In this document: piece after piece, positions 9,822 through 19,649 of the stretch
Position numbering within the stretch: the first letter of the stretch is position 1
Layout: the number at the start of each line of letters is the position of its first letter
Assembly (NCBI GenBank): GCA_963744305.1
Contig: CAVUTF010000029.1
Coordinates: forward strand, 1-64,000
From: FEN-1219 sp963744305
Lineage (GTDB): Bacteria > Pseudomonadota > Gammaproteobacteria > Steroidobacterales > Rariloculaceae
Direction of reading: 5' to 3'
DNA length: 64,000 bases
Translations under genes and position numbers: made by a program
Notes under the pieces: generated by a model
The model's database searches: none
What the model was told of the DNA's origin: nothing
The model's input: only the letters and a program-made list of their open reading frames with translations

Positions 9822-10091
9822 GATGTCCCCCGATGATTCAGTGCTACCCGAAGCCCAACTTGCGTCGCAATCACGCGACGATTCGTGGCGGCGCCGCAAG
9901 TCGAACAAGCGATCGTTACCAAGTCAAATTTCGCGGGCGCGGACGCGTGGTCGCAAGTGCCATAGACGGGTTGACGGGCCACCAGGCTAGCGCGAAGCGT
10001 GCGCGGAATGCGTTCCTTGGTGCCGGCTTCAGTATTGGCTTCTAGTTCGCGCCGCGCGGCGCGAGCGCTTCGATGGGACTAACATGGGCGC

Positions 10092-10964
10092 ATGAGCATC
10101 GCGCTGGGGGTCGATAGCCTTTGCTGGCATATGCGCCTGACCTCCGGCGCGATCACCGTCGAGCAAGTCCTCGCGGCCGCGGCGTCACTTGGGGCGCCCG
10201 TGGTCACGCTGAATCTTCACCACGTGCGCGAACGATCCGTGCAACAGCTCGTCGAGCTGCACGGCCGCGCTCGAAGCCTGGGCCTAAGGCTTTTGGCGCA
10301 AGGCGATTTCATCGGCTCGCCGCGCTTGGGCAACGACGTCTCGGTCGGCATTACGCGCATTCATGAGTGGGCCGAACGCGCGGCGGCGCTCGAGAGTCCC
10401 TCGCTGCGGCTGGTGTCGGGGTTCTACAGGGCAGAGCTCGCCGGGCAACCGGAGCTCATCGAAGCGGAGCGGCGCTACGTGAGCGAGGTTCTCGCTCGGG
10501 CCTCGGAGAGCGCTCGCGTGGTGGGCGTTCGCCTGCTCCTCGAAAATCATTCGGACTTCACGGTGGACGAATACGAGCGCATCGTGCGCGACGTCGGCCG
10601 CGACCGGATGGGCGTTTTCCTCGATCTCATCAACCCCGTCGTCACGTTCGATGATCCGATCCGCGCGATCGAACGCTTAGCCCCGTTTGCGTCGAGCGGG
10701 CACGTTCGCGACTTCGAGCTGCGTTCGATCCAACAGCCCGACAACTACCATCGGCGCGGCTTCGAAGTGTTGTACCGGTATCCGGGTGAAGGCGTCGCGC
10801 CCGTGGCTGCGCTGGTGACCAAGCTTGTGCAAGTGGTCGGCGACCGGCCGTATGACCTCTCGATCGAAGGTCTCGACAGTCAGGCGGACGTCGATGATCA
10901 GGTCGAGCGCCTTGGAGCGGCGATGGCCTATGTGCGTGGGCTGCTCGCCGGTGCGCCGCCCTAA
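10092..10964 (+). CDS. Sugar phosphate isomerase/epimerase-like TIM-barrel protein
   Basis: An intact 290-residue protein of the xylose-isomerase-like TIM-barrel (AP endonuclease 2) superfamily. It shows the barrel strand signatures GVDSLCWH at the start, LLLENHSDFT around residues 151-160 (metal-ligand Glu and flanking polar residues), GVFLDLINP near 176, GHVRDF near 205 and LSIEG near the end. Such proteins isomerise or epimerise sugars or related polyols in the cytoplasm using divalent metal. The divergent TonB receptor hints at uptake followed by metabolism of a carbohydrate-like substrate; that link is inference. Confidence 0.8.
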   Translation: MSIALGVDSLCWHMRLTSGAITVEQVLAAAASLGAPVVTLNLHHVRERSVQQLVELHGRARSLGLRLLAQGDFIGSPRLGNDVSVGITRIHEWAERAAALESPSLRLVSGFYRAELAGQPELIEAERRYVSEVLARASESARVVGVRLLLENHSDFTVDEYERIVRDVGRDRMGVFLDLINPVVTFDDPIRAIERLAPFASSGHVRDFELRSIQQPDNYHRRGFEVLYRYPGEGVAPVAALVTKLVQVVGDRPYDLSIEGLDSQADVDDQVERLGAAMAYVRGLLAGAPP

Positions 10965-10967
10965 CCT

Positions 10968-11294
10968 TCACGCGGCCGCAGCGCGTAAGCGGAGGCCGAG
11001 GGCTTTCGCTACTCGAAGGACGGTGTCCAAGCTTGGGTGGCCGCTGTCGCTCAGGGCCTTGTAGAGGCTCTCGCGGCTCAGCCCCGTGTCCCGCGCCAAC
11101 TGCGACATGCCTTTGGCGCGGGCAACGTCGCCGAGCGCACGCGCGATGCCCGCGGAGTCTTCGGGAAAGTCGCTGAGCCACGCGTCGAGATACGCTGCCA
11201 TTTCCTCCGGCGTGCGCAACTGCGCGGCGACATCGTATGGAAAAGTCTTTGTCTTACCGCGGAGGGTCGCCTTGCGTCTTTGCTTCACTTTCAT
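10968..11294 (-). CDS. HTH antitoxin of a HigBA-type toxin-antitoxin module
   Basis: 108 residues with a Cro/C1-type helix-turn-helix at about 60-100 (MSQLARDTGLSRESLYKAL, then HPSLDTVLRVAKALGLRL), matching the putative addiction-module antidote family. Its ATG overlaps the toxin's stop by four bases (ATGA at 11291-11294), so the order is toxin then antitoxin, as in host-inhibition (hig) loci. It should neutralise the toxin and repress the shared promoter. The adjacent sugar-isomerase-like gene converges on it with only a few bases between stops. Confidence 0.85.
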   Translation of the reverse strand: MKVKQRRKATLRGKTKTFPYDVAAQLRTPEEMAAYLDAWLSDFPEDSAGIARALGDVARAKGMSQLARDTGLSRESLYKALSDSGHPSLDTVLRVAKALGLRLRAAAA

Positions 11295-11575
11295 AGGTGT
11301 CTCGCTAAGGTGAGAGCCGCGTGAATGTCGCGCCGTTGGCTCGACTTATCGCCGCCGCAGAGCACGACCAGCTCGCCTTTCCACTCGGTGTAGTACACGC
11401 GATAGCCGGGTCCAAAATCCATCTTCAGCTCGCATATGCCGCCCGCAAGTCGTCGATATTTTCCGGGATTCCCGTGCAGGAGCCGGTCGATTCTGGCTTG
11501 AATGCGCACCCTCCTGACAGCGTCCGCGACGGAGTCGATCCAATCCCAATAGACCGCCGTAAGTCGGGCCCGCAT
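11291..11575 (-). CDS. RelE/HigB-like toxin (addiction-module killer protein)
   Basis: 94 residues with the RelE/ParE-fold pattern of the HigB-2-like killer family: RIQARIDRLLHGNPGKYRRL, GGICELKMDFGPGYRVYY, and VVLCGGDKSSQRRDI near the C-terminus, where Lys, Ser and Gln are typical of this family. Members are usually ribosome-dependent mRNA endonucleases. It is translationally coupled to the HTH antitoxin downstream. ATG at 11575 is used; the N-terminus is slightly short for the family. Confidence 0.85.
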   Translation of the reverse strand: MRARLTAVYWDWIDSVADAVRRVRIQARIDRLLHGNPGKYRRLAGGICELKMDFGPGYRVYYTEWKGELVVLCGGDKSSQRRDIHAALTLARHL

Positions 11576-12108
11576 CGACTGTAGTCCATAGGATACACAT
11601 GGTCAACGTCTGAAGTGTGAGGTAGCGGTGCATCGATGTCGGGCCGCAAATGTGGCGAGAAGAACCAGAAACGACGCGGGCAGGCCGAGCCCATGCGCGT
11701 GGACACCTGTCTTCTGCGATTGACAAGGAGCTTGTCAATCGCGCGACTTTGACAAGCAGCTTGTCAGCCGGCGCGAGAGACCTCACGCACTGCGGCCTCG
11801 CCGCTCGGTCGATCATCACGTCGTACACGCCGCGCGCGACGCTGCCGCATGCGTTGACGCCTCGGGTCGTCGGAAGCCCGTGCGCGTCGAGATCGGGCAT
11901 CCAAGGCCCCGATCAGCGGGTGTCTCTTGTCGACATCGGAGGCGCCCAGCGCTGTTTTCGTCGAGCCATTTCAAGCAGTTAGCCGGCGAGCGCGAATAAA
12001 GCGAAAAACAAGCGCGCGGTGATGGACTGTCCTCTGCCGAGCCCACGTTCGGTGCCCGACGGCCCGAAAGCATGACCTTCGATTCACCCATTCGAAGAGG
12101 AGACCAAC
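11576..12108. other. Intergenic stretch without a convincing gene
   Basis: Lies between the toxin start and the small exported protein. It must contain the toxin-antitoxin promoter at its left end and the promoter of the 12109 gene at its right end. Its middle holds repeat copy 3. The open frames here have no family resemblance or plausible start signals. A GAAGAGGAG sequence just before 12109 serves as ribosome-binding site for that gene. Confidence 0.6.
11699..11775. repeat. Intergenic palindromic repeat element, copy 3 (double palindrome)
   Basis: GTGGACACC at 11699-11707 leads into two palindromes: ATTGACAAG-GAG-CTTGTCAAT at 11719-11739 with perfect 9-bp arms, then TTGACAAGC-A-GCTTGTCA at 11749-11766. 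GCGCG follows each palindrome closely. Like copy 1 it is a tandem of two palindromes, whereas copy 2 has one. Confidence 0.65.
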
Positions 12109-12420
12109 ATGAAGAGCTCAGCAACCAAGGGTGCCGCCATCGGGCTTGCCTGCATCGCGCTGTGCACGAGCGCCCTTGCCGATCCCAAGCCGGGCCCGGC
12201 GAGCTGTACGGGTTACGAAGCTTCGGACGTGTCGCCGCCCGGCAGCGAAGACGGTCCGTTTTCGCAGTACGGCATGCCCGGCATTCTCGCGTTCATCGAC
12301 GCGATCATTGCAACGACCGGCGGGACGCGCGGTGCCGTGATCAGGGCGTTGGCCCAGCTTCACGAGGGCTCTCACGACGCATGCGACGCGGTGGTTGGCA
12401 TACCGCCCGGCGCGGAATAG
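12109..12420 (+). CDS. Small exported protein upstream of a cytochrome c peroxidase
   Basis: 103 residues with a clear Sec signal peptide (cleavage after CTSALA, about residue 24). The mature ~79 residues contain two cysteines, one in PASCTGYE and one in HDACDAV, which could form a disulfide. The frame is intact and preceded by a good ribosome-binding site. It lies 84 bp upstream of the MauG-like gene in the same direction, so it may be a small periplasmic partner. I do not recognise the family. Confidence 0.65.
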   Translation: MKSSATKGAAIGLACIALCTSALADPKPGPASCTGYEASDVSPPGSEDGPFSQYGMPGILAFIDAIIATTGGTRGAVIRALAQLHEGSHDACDAVVGIPPGAE

Positions 12421-12504
12421 CCACGGCCGGAGGACGGCCTCGGCGGCACGAATCGCGCCGGGGCCACTCGCGCCCTTCATCGCGGACGATCGAGGAGAGC
12501 TGAA

Positions 12505-13872
12505 ATGCTTGGACGATCATCGCTATTGCAGATCGCAGTCTTGACGGCCTCGTGCGCGCTTGCGCTCCCGGAGGTCGCCCTCGCCGACGCTCCCTTGCCT
12601 CTGCCGGCACGGAACGCCGACTTCGAGCAGCACCCGGCCGAGCTCGTCGAGCTTGGGAGGCTGCTGTTCTTCGACAAGGAGCAAAGCGGCAATCGCGACC
12701 TCTCCTGCGCGACTTGTCACTCGCCGCTGATCGCGACGGGCGACGGCCTGTCCACGAACATCGGTACGGGCGGCCACGGCTTGAGTGTGAGTCGCGACGC
12801 GGGCAGCTATCCGCCGGGCCTACGTGACCCGGTGTCGCGCGGCCAGCGAAACATGACGCCGCTGTTCAACTTGGGGCACGCGCAGTTCGACCGCCTCTTC
12901 TGGGATGGACGGCTCCAGGTCGATCCGAGCATTCCACAAGGTTTTCTCACACCGGCGGGCCGGAACCTGCCGTTCGGATTTCCTTCGGCGCTCGCTGCGC
13001 TGTCGGTCTTTGCGCAAACGGAGCGGCAGGAGATGCTCGGCGAGCCGGGCAGCAACGAGCTTGCGGACGCTTCGCTGGTGCATCCGGAGGTGGGTGTTTG
13101 GGAGGCGTTGGTGAGGCGGCTCGGCGCTATCCCTAAGTATGTCGAGCTCTTCACGGCAGCGTTCCCGGAGGTCAGCGGCGACGGCGCTCGCATCACGATC
13201 GTGCAGGTCGGTACGGCGCTCGCGGCGTTCCAAGCCATCGCGTTCCGCTCGGACAATAGCCCGTTCGACCGTTACCTACGCGGCGACCGCAACGCCATGG
13301 GCGCGGCAGCGGTCCGCGGCATGCATCTCTTCTACGGTCGCGCGGGTTGCGCGGGCTGCCACAGCGGCGTATTCCAGACCGACCTCGACTTTTACGCGAT
13401 CGGCGTGCCGCAGATCGGTCCGGGCATGGGCGACGGCCCGAGCGGCCGCGAGGACTTCGGCCGCGAGCGGGTCACTCGCGATCCCGACGATCGTTACCGT
13501 TTCCGTACACCGTCGCTGCGCAACGTCGTGCTGACGGGTCCGTGGGGGCACGACGGGGCGTTCAACTCGCTCGAAGCGATCGTGCGACACCACCTGAATC
13601 CGCAGGCCTCGCTCGCGCGCTATGACCCGTCGCAGATCGTGATGCCGCCGCGCCCCGACCTCGACGCGCTGGATCTCGTCGCGTACCGCGACCGGGCCGT
13701 CGTCGCGGCGATCGCGGCCGCGATCGAGATCACGCCGCCGCAGCCGGCGCTCATGGAACGTGAAGTGCTCGACCTGCTCGATTTCCTGCAGGCGTTGACC
13801 GATCCCGCTGCGACCGACCTTCGCAGGTGGGTGCCGAAGCGCGTGCCGAGCGGCTTGCCGTTGGCGGACTAG
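12505..13872 (+). CDS. Di-heme cytochrome c peroxidase / MauG family protein
   Basis: An intact 455-residue periplasmic protein with a signal peptide ending around VALA. Two CXXCH heme c sites are visible: CATCH at 68-72 and CAGCH at 282-286, the spacing expected for the two domains of bacterial di-heme peroxidases. Other family blocks are LGRLLFFDKEQSGN, FNLGHAQFDRLFWDGR, and RTPSLRNVVLTGPWGHDGAF near the C-terminus. Members reduce hydrogen peroxide or oxidise protein or small-molecule substrates. No dedicated electron donor is adjacent; a cytochrome c lipoprotein lies about 6 kb away. Confidence 0.9.
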   Translation: MLGRSSLLQIAVLTASCALALPEVALADAPLPLPARNADFEQHPAELVELGRLLFFDKEQSGNRDLSCATCHSPLIATGDGLSTNIGTGGHGLSVSRDAGSYPPGLRDPVSRGQRNMTPLFNLGHAQFDRLFWDGRLQVDPSIPQGFLTPAGRNLPFGFPSALAALSVFAQTERQEMLGEPGSNELADASLVHPEVGVWEALVRRLGAIPKYVELFTAAFPEVSGDGARITIVQVGTALAAFQAIAFRSDNSPFDRYLRGDRNAMGAAAVRGMHLFYGRAGCAGCHSGVFQTDLDFYAIGVPQIGPGMGDGPSGREDFGRERVTRDPDDRYRFRTPSLRNVVLTGPWGHDGAFNSLEAIVRHHLNPQASLARYDPSQIVMPPRPDLDALDLVAYRDRAVVAAIAAAIEITPPQPALMEREVLDLLDFLQALTDPAATDLRRWVPKRVPSGLPLAD

Positions 13873-13896
13873 CACCGGCGAGGACCGATGGAGAGC

Positions 13897-15740
13897 TCAG
13901 CGCAGGCCCATCTTCTCGAGCAGCGTGATGAAGCGCGGTTCGTTGCGGAGCGGCGCGAGCTCGGGCGCCACTTTGATGCTGCTCATGGTCGTGTCGCGGA
14001 GCTCGAAGCCGCGCTCGAGCGCATCGAGCGCGGCGGACGTGTTGCCGAGGCCGATGTGCACGAGCGCGAAGGCGTACGGCGGAACATACCGCTGCTCCGC
14101 GCGTCGTTCGAGCTCCGCGAGCACCGCCGACGCTTCCTCCGTGCGGCCCGCGACGCCGTACGTGTAGCCGAGGTGACCGAGCTCGCCGGCGCGCTCGAAT
14201 TCGTCGATCGCTTCGTCGTAGCGGCCGAGCGAGGCGTGGATCGCGGCGAGATTCGACAGCAGCTGCGGGTTGCCGGGATCGATCTCGAGCGTCTTTTGCA
14301 GAACCGAGATGGCGTCCTCGGGGCGGCCGTTCAGGAACAACGCGCTCCCGTACCCCGCGACAGCCGCTCCGCTGAGCGGGTCGAGCTGGACCGCGCGTTC
14401 GCGTGCGCGCAGGTTTTCGGCTTGCCTGTCTTGGCGCTCGAGCCAGAGGCCGTACCACATGTGAGTGACCACGTAATTCGGGTTGACCTCGAGCGCGCGC
14501 AGGAAGTGCCGTTCGCCTTCGGCCCAATTCCATTCGTGAAACGCCGCGCAAGCGCCGAGGGCCGTGAGCCCTTCGACGAGATCCGGGTCGATCTCGAGCG
14601 CGCGCTCGGCGGCTGCGCGCATCCTACGCGCCGCTTCGCGGGAGGTATGAACCCGACGCCGGCGAGCGGTGCATACGTCTCCGCGAGCGCAGCATGCGCC
14701 CGTGCGAAATCGGGCTGAATCGCGATCGCACGCTCGAAGTAGTCGACGGCCCGGTGGAGCGCTTCCTCGGTGCGCTTCGCCCAGAAGAATCGGCCACGGA
14801 GGTAAAGATCGTACGCTTCGGGTCGATGGCGTCGCGCGTGCGCAAGGCGGGCCGTATCCTCCGGCGTCAGGGTTGCGGCGACTTCGCGAGCGACGGTCCG
14901 CGCGATCTCGGATTGGAGCCCGATCACGTCGTCGAGCGGCCGCGCGTACTCGCGGCCCAGAGGTGCCGGTCGGTCGGCGCGTGAATGAGCTGTATCGATA
15001 TCCGGACGCGGTCCGCGCTCTTCTGCACGGTGCCTTCGATGATCCCGCTCACGTCGAGCTCGCGTGCCAACTGCGGCATCGGCGTCGCGCTGCCCTTGTA
15101 TTGCATCACCGACTGACGGGAGATCACGCGGAGAGAGCGGATGCCGGCGAGCTGCGAGATCAGCGCGTCCGTCATGCCGTCGGAGAAATACTCCTGCTCG
15201 GGATCGCTCGAGAGGTTCGCAAGCGGCAGCACGGCGATAGAGTCGATGCGCGGTACGGCATCGCCCGAGTCGCTGCGCTCGAAGACCACCGCTGCGAAAA
15301 TCGCCGCAGCGATGGCGAGCCGCGCGGCGAGGCTCCCGCCGCGAGCCGTCGGTCGAATCGCCGCGTCGGCGACGGAAGCGAGATCGTCGCGGCGAGCTCG
15401 GCACCGGCGGCGGCTCCGCTTCGGCAACGCTGCCGATGAAGCGATAGCCGCGCCGGCCGACGGTCTCGATGTATTCCGGCTTGGCCGCGGAATCTCCGAG
15501 CGCCGTGCGCAGCTTGTTGACGGCGTTATTCAAGCCGTTGTCGAAATCGACGAACACTTTCGCCGGCCAGAGCCGGGTCCGGAGCTCCTCGCGCGTCACG
15601 ACCTCGCCGGGATTCGCGAGCAACGCCACGAGCATCTTGAGCGGCCTTTCCTGGAGCCGTACTCGGCGGCGGCCGCGCCGCAATTCGCCGGCTTTCGGGT
15701 CGAGCTCGAAGGGACCAAACCGGATCTTCTCGTTGTTCAT
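13897..15740 (-). CDS. CadC-type membrane regulator with TPR domain (frameshifted)
   Basis: Reconstructed from fragments in different frames. From ATG at 15740: an N-terminal OmpR/CadC winged helix (IRFGPFELDPKAGELRRG ... RLWPAKVFVDFDNGLNNAVNKLR ... YIETVGRRGYRFIG), a hydrophobic segment (LAARLAIAAAIFAAVVF), a TolB/FlgO-like segment (DSIAVLPLANLSSDPEQEYF, IIEGTVQKSADRVRI), then TPR-rich sequence ending EPRFITLLEKMGLR. At least three indels separate these parts. The protein should bind DNA in the cytoplasm and sense through its periplasmic TPR half. It is divergent from the exported His-His protein at 15866 across 125 bp, its likely target. Confidence 0.75.
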
Positions 15741-15865
15741 GCGTGACTCTTGGACACGCTGCGGAAGAGGGCTGGGGACGATTATAGGTCGTTCCGCTGG
15801 CAGGTATTTCACCATCGGGACGGCGCTACACTAGCGCTCGTCGTCGCCACCATCGAAGGGACCCC

Positions 15866-16861
15866 ATGAAACCTGCGCGCGCCTCGTGGCTCTTGCTACT
15901 GCTGTGCTGCGGTTCCGCCGTCGCTCATCACGGCAACAGCGAGTTCGACCTCACCGTCACCGTGCGCTACGAAGGCACGATCGTCGAGACCTTGTGGATA
16001 AACCCGCACACCGTCACCAAGATCGAGACGCGCACGGCAACCGGTGAGCCGATCACGCTCGAGATCGAAGGCAGCTCGCCGTCGATCCTGCGCACCGGCG
16101 GCTTCTCGGCCGAGTCGCTGCCGAAGGGCGAGCGCGTCACGGCCGTCGTCAGCCCGAGCAGGCGTTTCCCCAAAGAATCGGCCTACGGCTACGAGATCAT
16201 CAAGGCCGACGGCAGCGTCGTCCCCTTGCTCAGCACCAAAATGCAAAAGACAGCGACGAGCCAGACGGCCACGAGCATCTTCGGCGCTTGGGTGCCGGCC
16301 GCCGAGTCGTTCACTCGCATGGCGCGAGCGCTTGGAACGGCGAGCCTCACCGATGCAGGGCGCGCGATCAAGAGCCGCTACACGCCGGTGGCGTCCGGCC
16401 AGGCCAAGTGCATCCCGGTGAGCGCACCGACGGTGATGACATATCCCTCCGTCCTGGTGCTCGAGCGATCGGCCGACCACGTGGCCATCAAGACGGATTG
16501 GTTAGGGGCGGAGAGAACCGTCTACACGGACGGTCGCGCCCATCCGCCCGCGCAGGACCGCTTTCCGCAGGGGCACTCGACCGGCAAGTTCGAAGGCGAC
16601 GTGCTGGTCGTCGACACGACGAATTTCACGGACCAGGAGGCGCAAGGCGTGCCCTCCGGCGCCGGCAAGCATCTCGTCGAACGATTCGCGCTGGCGGCCG
16701 ACGGCAAGAGCGTGAGCTACGAGTTCGTCTGGCGCGACCCGGAGTTTCTCGCCGACGCCCTCACGGGCACGGCCGAGCTCAGCTATCGCCCCGATTTGAA
16801 GCCCGCCGGCATCGCGTGTGACCGCGAGAGCGCGGAACGCTTCTTCCGCGAGTTTCAGTAA
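15866..16861 (+). CDS. Exported DUF6152-like protein with His-His mature N-terminus, copy 1
   Basis: An intact 331-residue protein. The signal peptide ends in SAVA, followed by HHGNSEFD, so the mature chain would begin His-His. The N-terminal third (YEGTIVETLWINPHT, ILRTGGF, GERVTAVV) matches what I recall of DUF6152. The C-terminal third has the module shared by several proteins here: GDVLVVDTTNFTD, LVERFALAADGKSVSYEF, WRDPEF. It probably acts in the periplasm; the function is not known. It is divergent from a CadC-type regulator and only 17 bp upstream of an exported M20 peptidase. Confidence 0.8.
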   Translation: MKPARASWLLLLLCCGSAVAHHGNSEFDLTVTVRYEGTIVETLWINPHTVTKIETRTATGEPITLEIEGSSPSILRTGGFSAESLPKGERVTAVVSPSRRFPKESAYGYEIIKADGSVVPLLSTKMQKTATSQTATSIFGAWVPAAESFTRMARALGTASLTDAGRAIKSRYTPVASGQAKCIPVSAPTVMTYPSVLVLERSADHVAIKTDWLGAERTVYTDGRAHPPAQDRFPQGHSTGKFEGDVLVVDTTNFTDQEAQGVPSGAGKHLVERFALAADGKSVSYEFVWRDPEFLADALTGTAELSYRPDLKPAGIACDRESAERFFREFQ

Positions 16862-16878
16862 GCGCGGAGGTAGAGCGG

Positions 16879-18419
16879 ATGTCGTCGCAGCGCTTCCCAC
16901 ACGCGCTCCTCGCGTTGGCGTTGCTCGCCGCGATCGGCGACGCCGCAGCCGGTGCGCTGCGCGAGCAGGTCGAGCGCGCCGCGCAACAGAACTTCGCCGA
17001 GTACCTCGACGCGCTGCGCATTCCGAATGTCCCCGCTCAGGCGGCCGACATCCAGCGCAACGCGGACTTCATGTCGCGCGCATTCGAGCGGCGCGGCTTC
17101 GACGTGCGCCTGGTGACGAACCCGGCAGGCAGGCCGGTTGTGCTCGCCGAACTCGCGTCGCGACCGGGGCTGCCTACGCTTCTCTTCTATATCCACTACG
17201 ACGGTCAGCCGGTGGTACCTGCGGAGTGGTCGCAGGACGATCCGTTCGTGCCCGTGATCCGGCGCCGTAACGCCGCGGGAGAATGGCAGGACGTGAGTGC
17301 GGACGCCTTGCAGGCACGCCCGCTCGATCCCGAGCTCCGCGTGTTCGCCCGTTCCGCGTCAGACGATAAAGCGCCGATTCTGATGTTGTTGACGGCGTTC
17401 GACGTGCTCGCGACGCAAGCAGAGGCGCCCGCATTCAACCTCAAGGTGATGCTGGACGGCGAAGAGGAGATCGGCTCACCGAGCCTCGCGGCGACGGTGG
17501 CGTCTGCCCGAGCCGCGTTCGCGGCCGACGCGCTCGTGATTTTCGACGGACCGGTGCATGCATCTGCACGCCCGACGGTGGTGTTCGGCAACCGCGGCAT
17601 TGCACAAGCCACGCTAACGGTCTTCGGCCGCGCGCGCCGCTGCACAGCGGCCATTACGGCAACTACGCGCCGAATCCCGCGTTGCGGCTCGCCACGCTGC
17701 TCGCGTCGATGAAGGACGAAGAGGGCCGCGTGTTGATCCCCGGGTTCTACGACGGCGTTCGTCTGACGGAATCGGATCGTGTCACGCTTGCAGACGTCGG
17801 TGACGATGAGGCCGCATTGCGTGCGCGCATAGGCATCGCGAGTCCCGAGAGAGTGGGCGCGAATTATCAGGAGTCGCTGCAATATCCATCGCTGAACGTG
17901 CGCGGGATGGCGGCCGGCGGCGTCGGTGCCGTGGCGACGAACGTAGTGCCGAGCCACGCCGTGGCCGAGCTCGACTTGCGCACGACGCCCGAGACGGACG
18001 GTCGCCGCCTCTACGCGCTCGTGCGCGCGCACATCGAGAGCGCCGGTTATCACCTTGTCGACGGCGAGCCCACCGACGCCGAGCGCGCGCAATTCGACAA
18101 GCTCGCGCGCTTTACGCTCGACTCGACACAGGCAGCGATGCGCATGCCGATGGACTCTGCCGTAGGCCGCTGGGCCAACGCAGCGCTGCGCGCGCGGACG
18201 GCGCCGCAGCCCAGCGAGGCGCCCGTGCAGATTCGAATGATGGGCGGCACGGTCCCGACCGATGTGCTCGTCGAAGCATTGCAGTTGCCGTTTCTGCTCG
18301 TGCCGACGGTCAACGACGACAACAATCAGCACGCCGCAAACGAGAACCTGCGGATAGGCCACTTCGTCACCGGCACGGAGATTGTCTACAGTCTCCTGAC
18401 CACGCCATACCGGCCTTAG
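16879..18419 (+). CDS. Exported M20 family metallopeptidase, copy 1 (one frameshift)
   Basis: About 510 residues. ATG at 16879 starts a signal peptide (LLALALLAAIGDAAAG). The zinc-peptidase motifs are in order: FYIHYDGQPVVP (His106, Asp108), RSASDDKAP, DGEEEIGSPS with the catalytic and ligand Glu pair, and LHSGHYGNYAPNP, seen only when one base is restored near 17635-17645. The rest (LATLLASMKDEEGR ... NENLRIGHFVTGTEI) is in the second frame and ends at 18419. Such enzymes cleave dipeptides, N-acyl amino acids or carboxypeptidase substrates. It is closely spaced after the 15866 gene, suggesting an operon. Another M20 peptidase is at 48.9-50.3 kb. Confidence 0.85.
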
Positions 18420-18611
18420 AGGCTATGGGTCGCTAGCCTCGCGGCGCCGTCCCGCGAACGCGCCCTTGAGCGCGTCGGTCCGGGTGCTGGCAATGGCCAC
18501 CACCCGCAGTACAGGTGTCGTCGGAGGGCGGCCACTCTATACTCGAGCCAAGGTCTGCCGAGAACGACCACGGGGAACCGCCTCTAAGCAATTTCACGGG
18601 GGATCGACGTC

Positions 18612-19649
18612 ATGAACAGCTCAGTGAAGCGACCGCACGCGTTCCTAACCCTTACTGCCTTTCTGCTGGCCCACTTGGCGATTGCTGAAACACAGGCTCA
18701 GGTCCGTGTGCTGCAGACGAACTCGACCGACACGATGGTTCATCTGATCGATCCAGCCACGAACGCGGTCGTCGGGGAGATCGGGGGCATCCCGGTTGCT
18801 CACGGTGTCGCGGCGGCGCCGGACGGTAGTCGGATCTACGTGAGCGGCGAAGCCGAGACCGCATTGAAAGTCGTCGATGCCCATACGCTTAAGGTCATCA
18901 AGACCATTCCGCTCTCCGCGCGCCCGAACAACATCTCGATCACGCCGGACGGGAAGAAGATTTACGTCGGTATCATCGCCGCGCCTGGCGCCATCGACGT
19001 CATCGACACCGTGACGCTCGAGAAGATCAAGACCATCGCGGTGCCGGGCGGCATCCATAACATTTACGTCACGCCCGATGGCAAGAACGTAATCGCCGGC
19101 TCCATTGCCGGGCGCCGGTTGACGGTGCTCGACACGAACACCGACACGGAAGCCTGGGCGTGGGAGGGCGAAGCCATTCGGCCAATGACCATGAGCACGA
19201 AGGCTGATGGATCGACCGACAAGGTGTTCATCCAAGTCTCGGGGCACCACGGGTTCGTCGTGCTGGATTGGGCCTCACGCAAGGAAGTCGCCCGAATTAC
19301 GCAGCCCGACGTGCCGCCCGCGGAACGCTACGACAGCACCTACAACGGGGCTCCGGCGCATGGCATCGGTGTCGCACCGGACGGTAAGACCCTTTGGTCG
19401 ACGAGCCGGATGAATAGCTACGTGTACGTGTACTCCCTACCGGACCTGAAGCTGAAGGGCGGCGTTCGGACGGGCACGGACCCGGACTGGATCACGTTCA
19501 CCCCGGACAGCAAGCGTGCCTACGTGGCGAACGCCGTATCGAACACCGTCTCGGTCATCGACATGGAGACGTTGCAAGAGGTGACGCAGGTCCCCGTCGG
19601 CAAGGGGCCGAAACGCAATGGCGTCATCCGGCTATCGGGCTCGCACTAA
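18612..19649 (+). CDS. Exported YVTN/YncE-type beta-propeller protein
   Basis: An intact 345-residue protein. A signal peptide (LTAFLLAHLAIAETQAQ) precedes repeating ~42-residue blades with the pattern T(N/L)xVVxxI and V(A/S)xxPDGxxIYVxG, for example GVAAAPDGSRIYVSGE, ISITPDGKKIYVG, IYVTPDGKNVIAG and ITFTPDSKRAYVANAVSNTVSVID. Such seven-bladed propellers in the periplasm bind ligands or accompany redox enzymes. Its 3' end overlaps the next gene, a cytochrome c lipoprotein, by 32 bases, so the two are translationally coupled and probably form a complex or redox pair. Confidence 0.88.
   Translation: MNSSVKRPHAFLTLTAFLLAHLAIAETQAQVRVLQTNSTDTMVHLIDPATNAVVGEIGGIPVAHGVAAAPDGSRIYVSGEAETALKVVDAHTLKVIKTIPLSARPNNISITPDGKKIYVGIIAAPGAIDVIDTVTLEKIKTIAVPGGIHNIYVTPDGKNVIAGSIAGRRLTVLDTNTDTEAWAWEGEAIRPMTMSTKADGSTDKVFIQVSGHHGFVVLDWASRKEVARITQPDVPPAERYDSTYNGAPAHGIGVAPDGKTLWSTSRMNSYVYVYSLPDLKLKGGVRTGTDPDWITFTPDSKRAYVANAVSNTVSVIDMETLQEVTQVPVGKGPKRNGVIRLSGSH

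Noticed and set aside
81..11775. The palindromic repeats as a CRISPR array
   Set aside because: Copies are kilobases apart, with no regular spacers and no cas genes.
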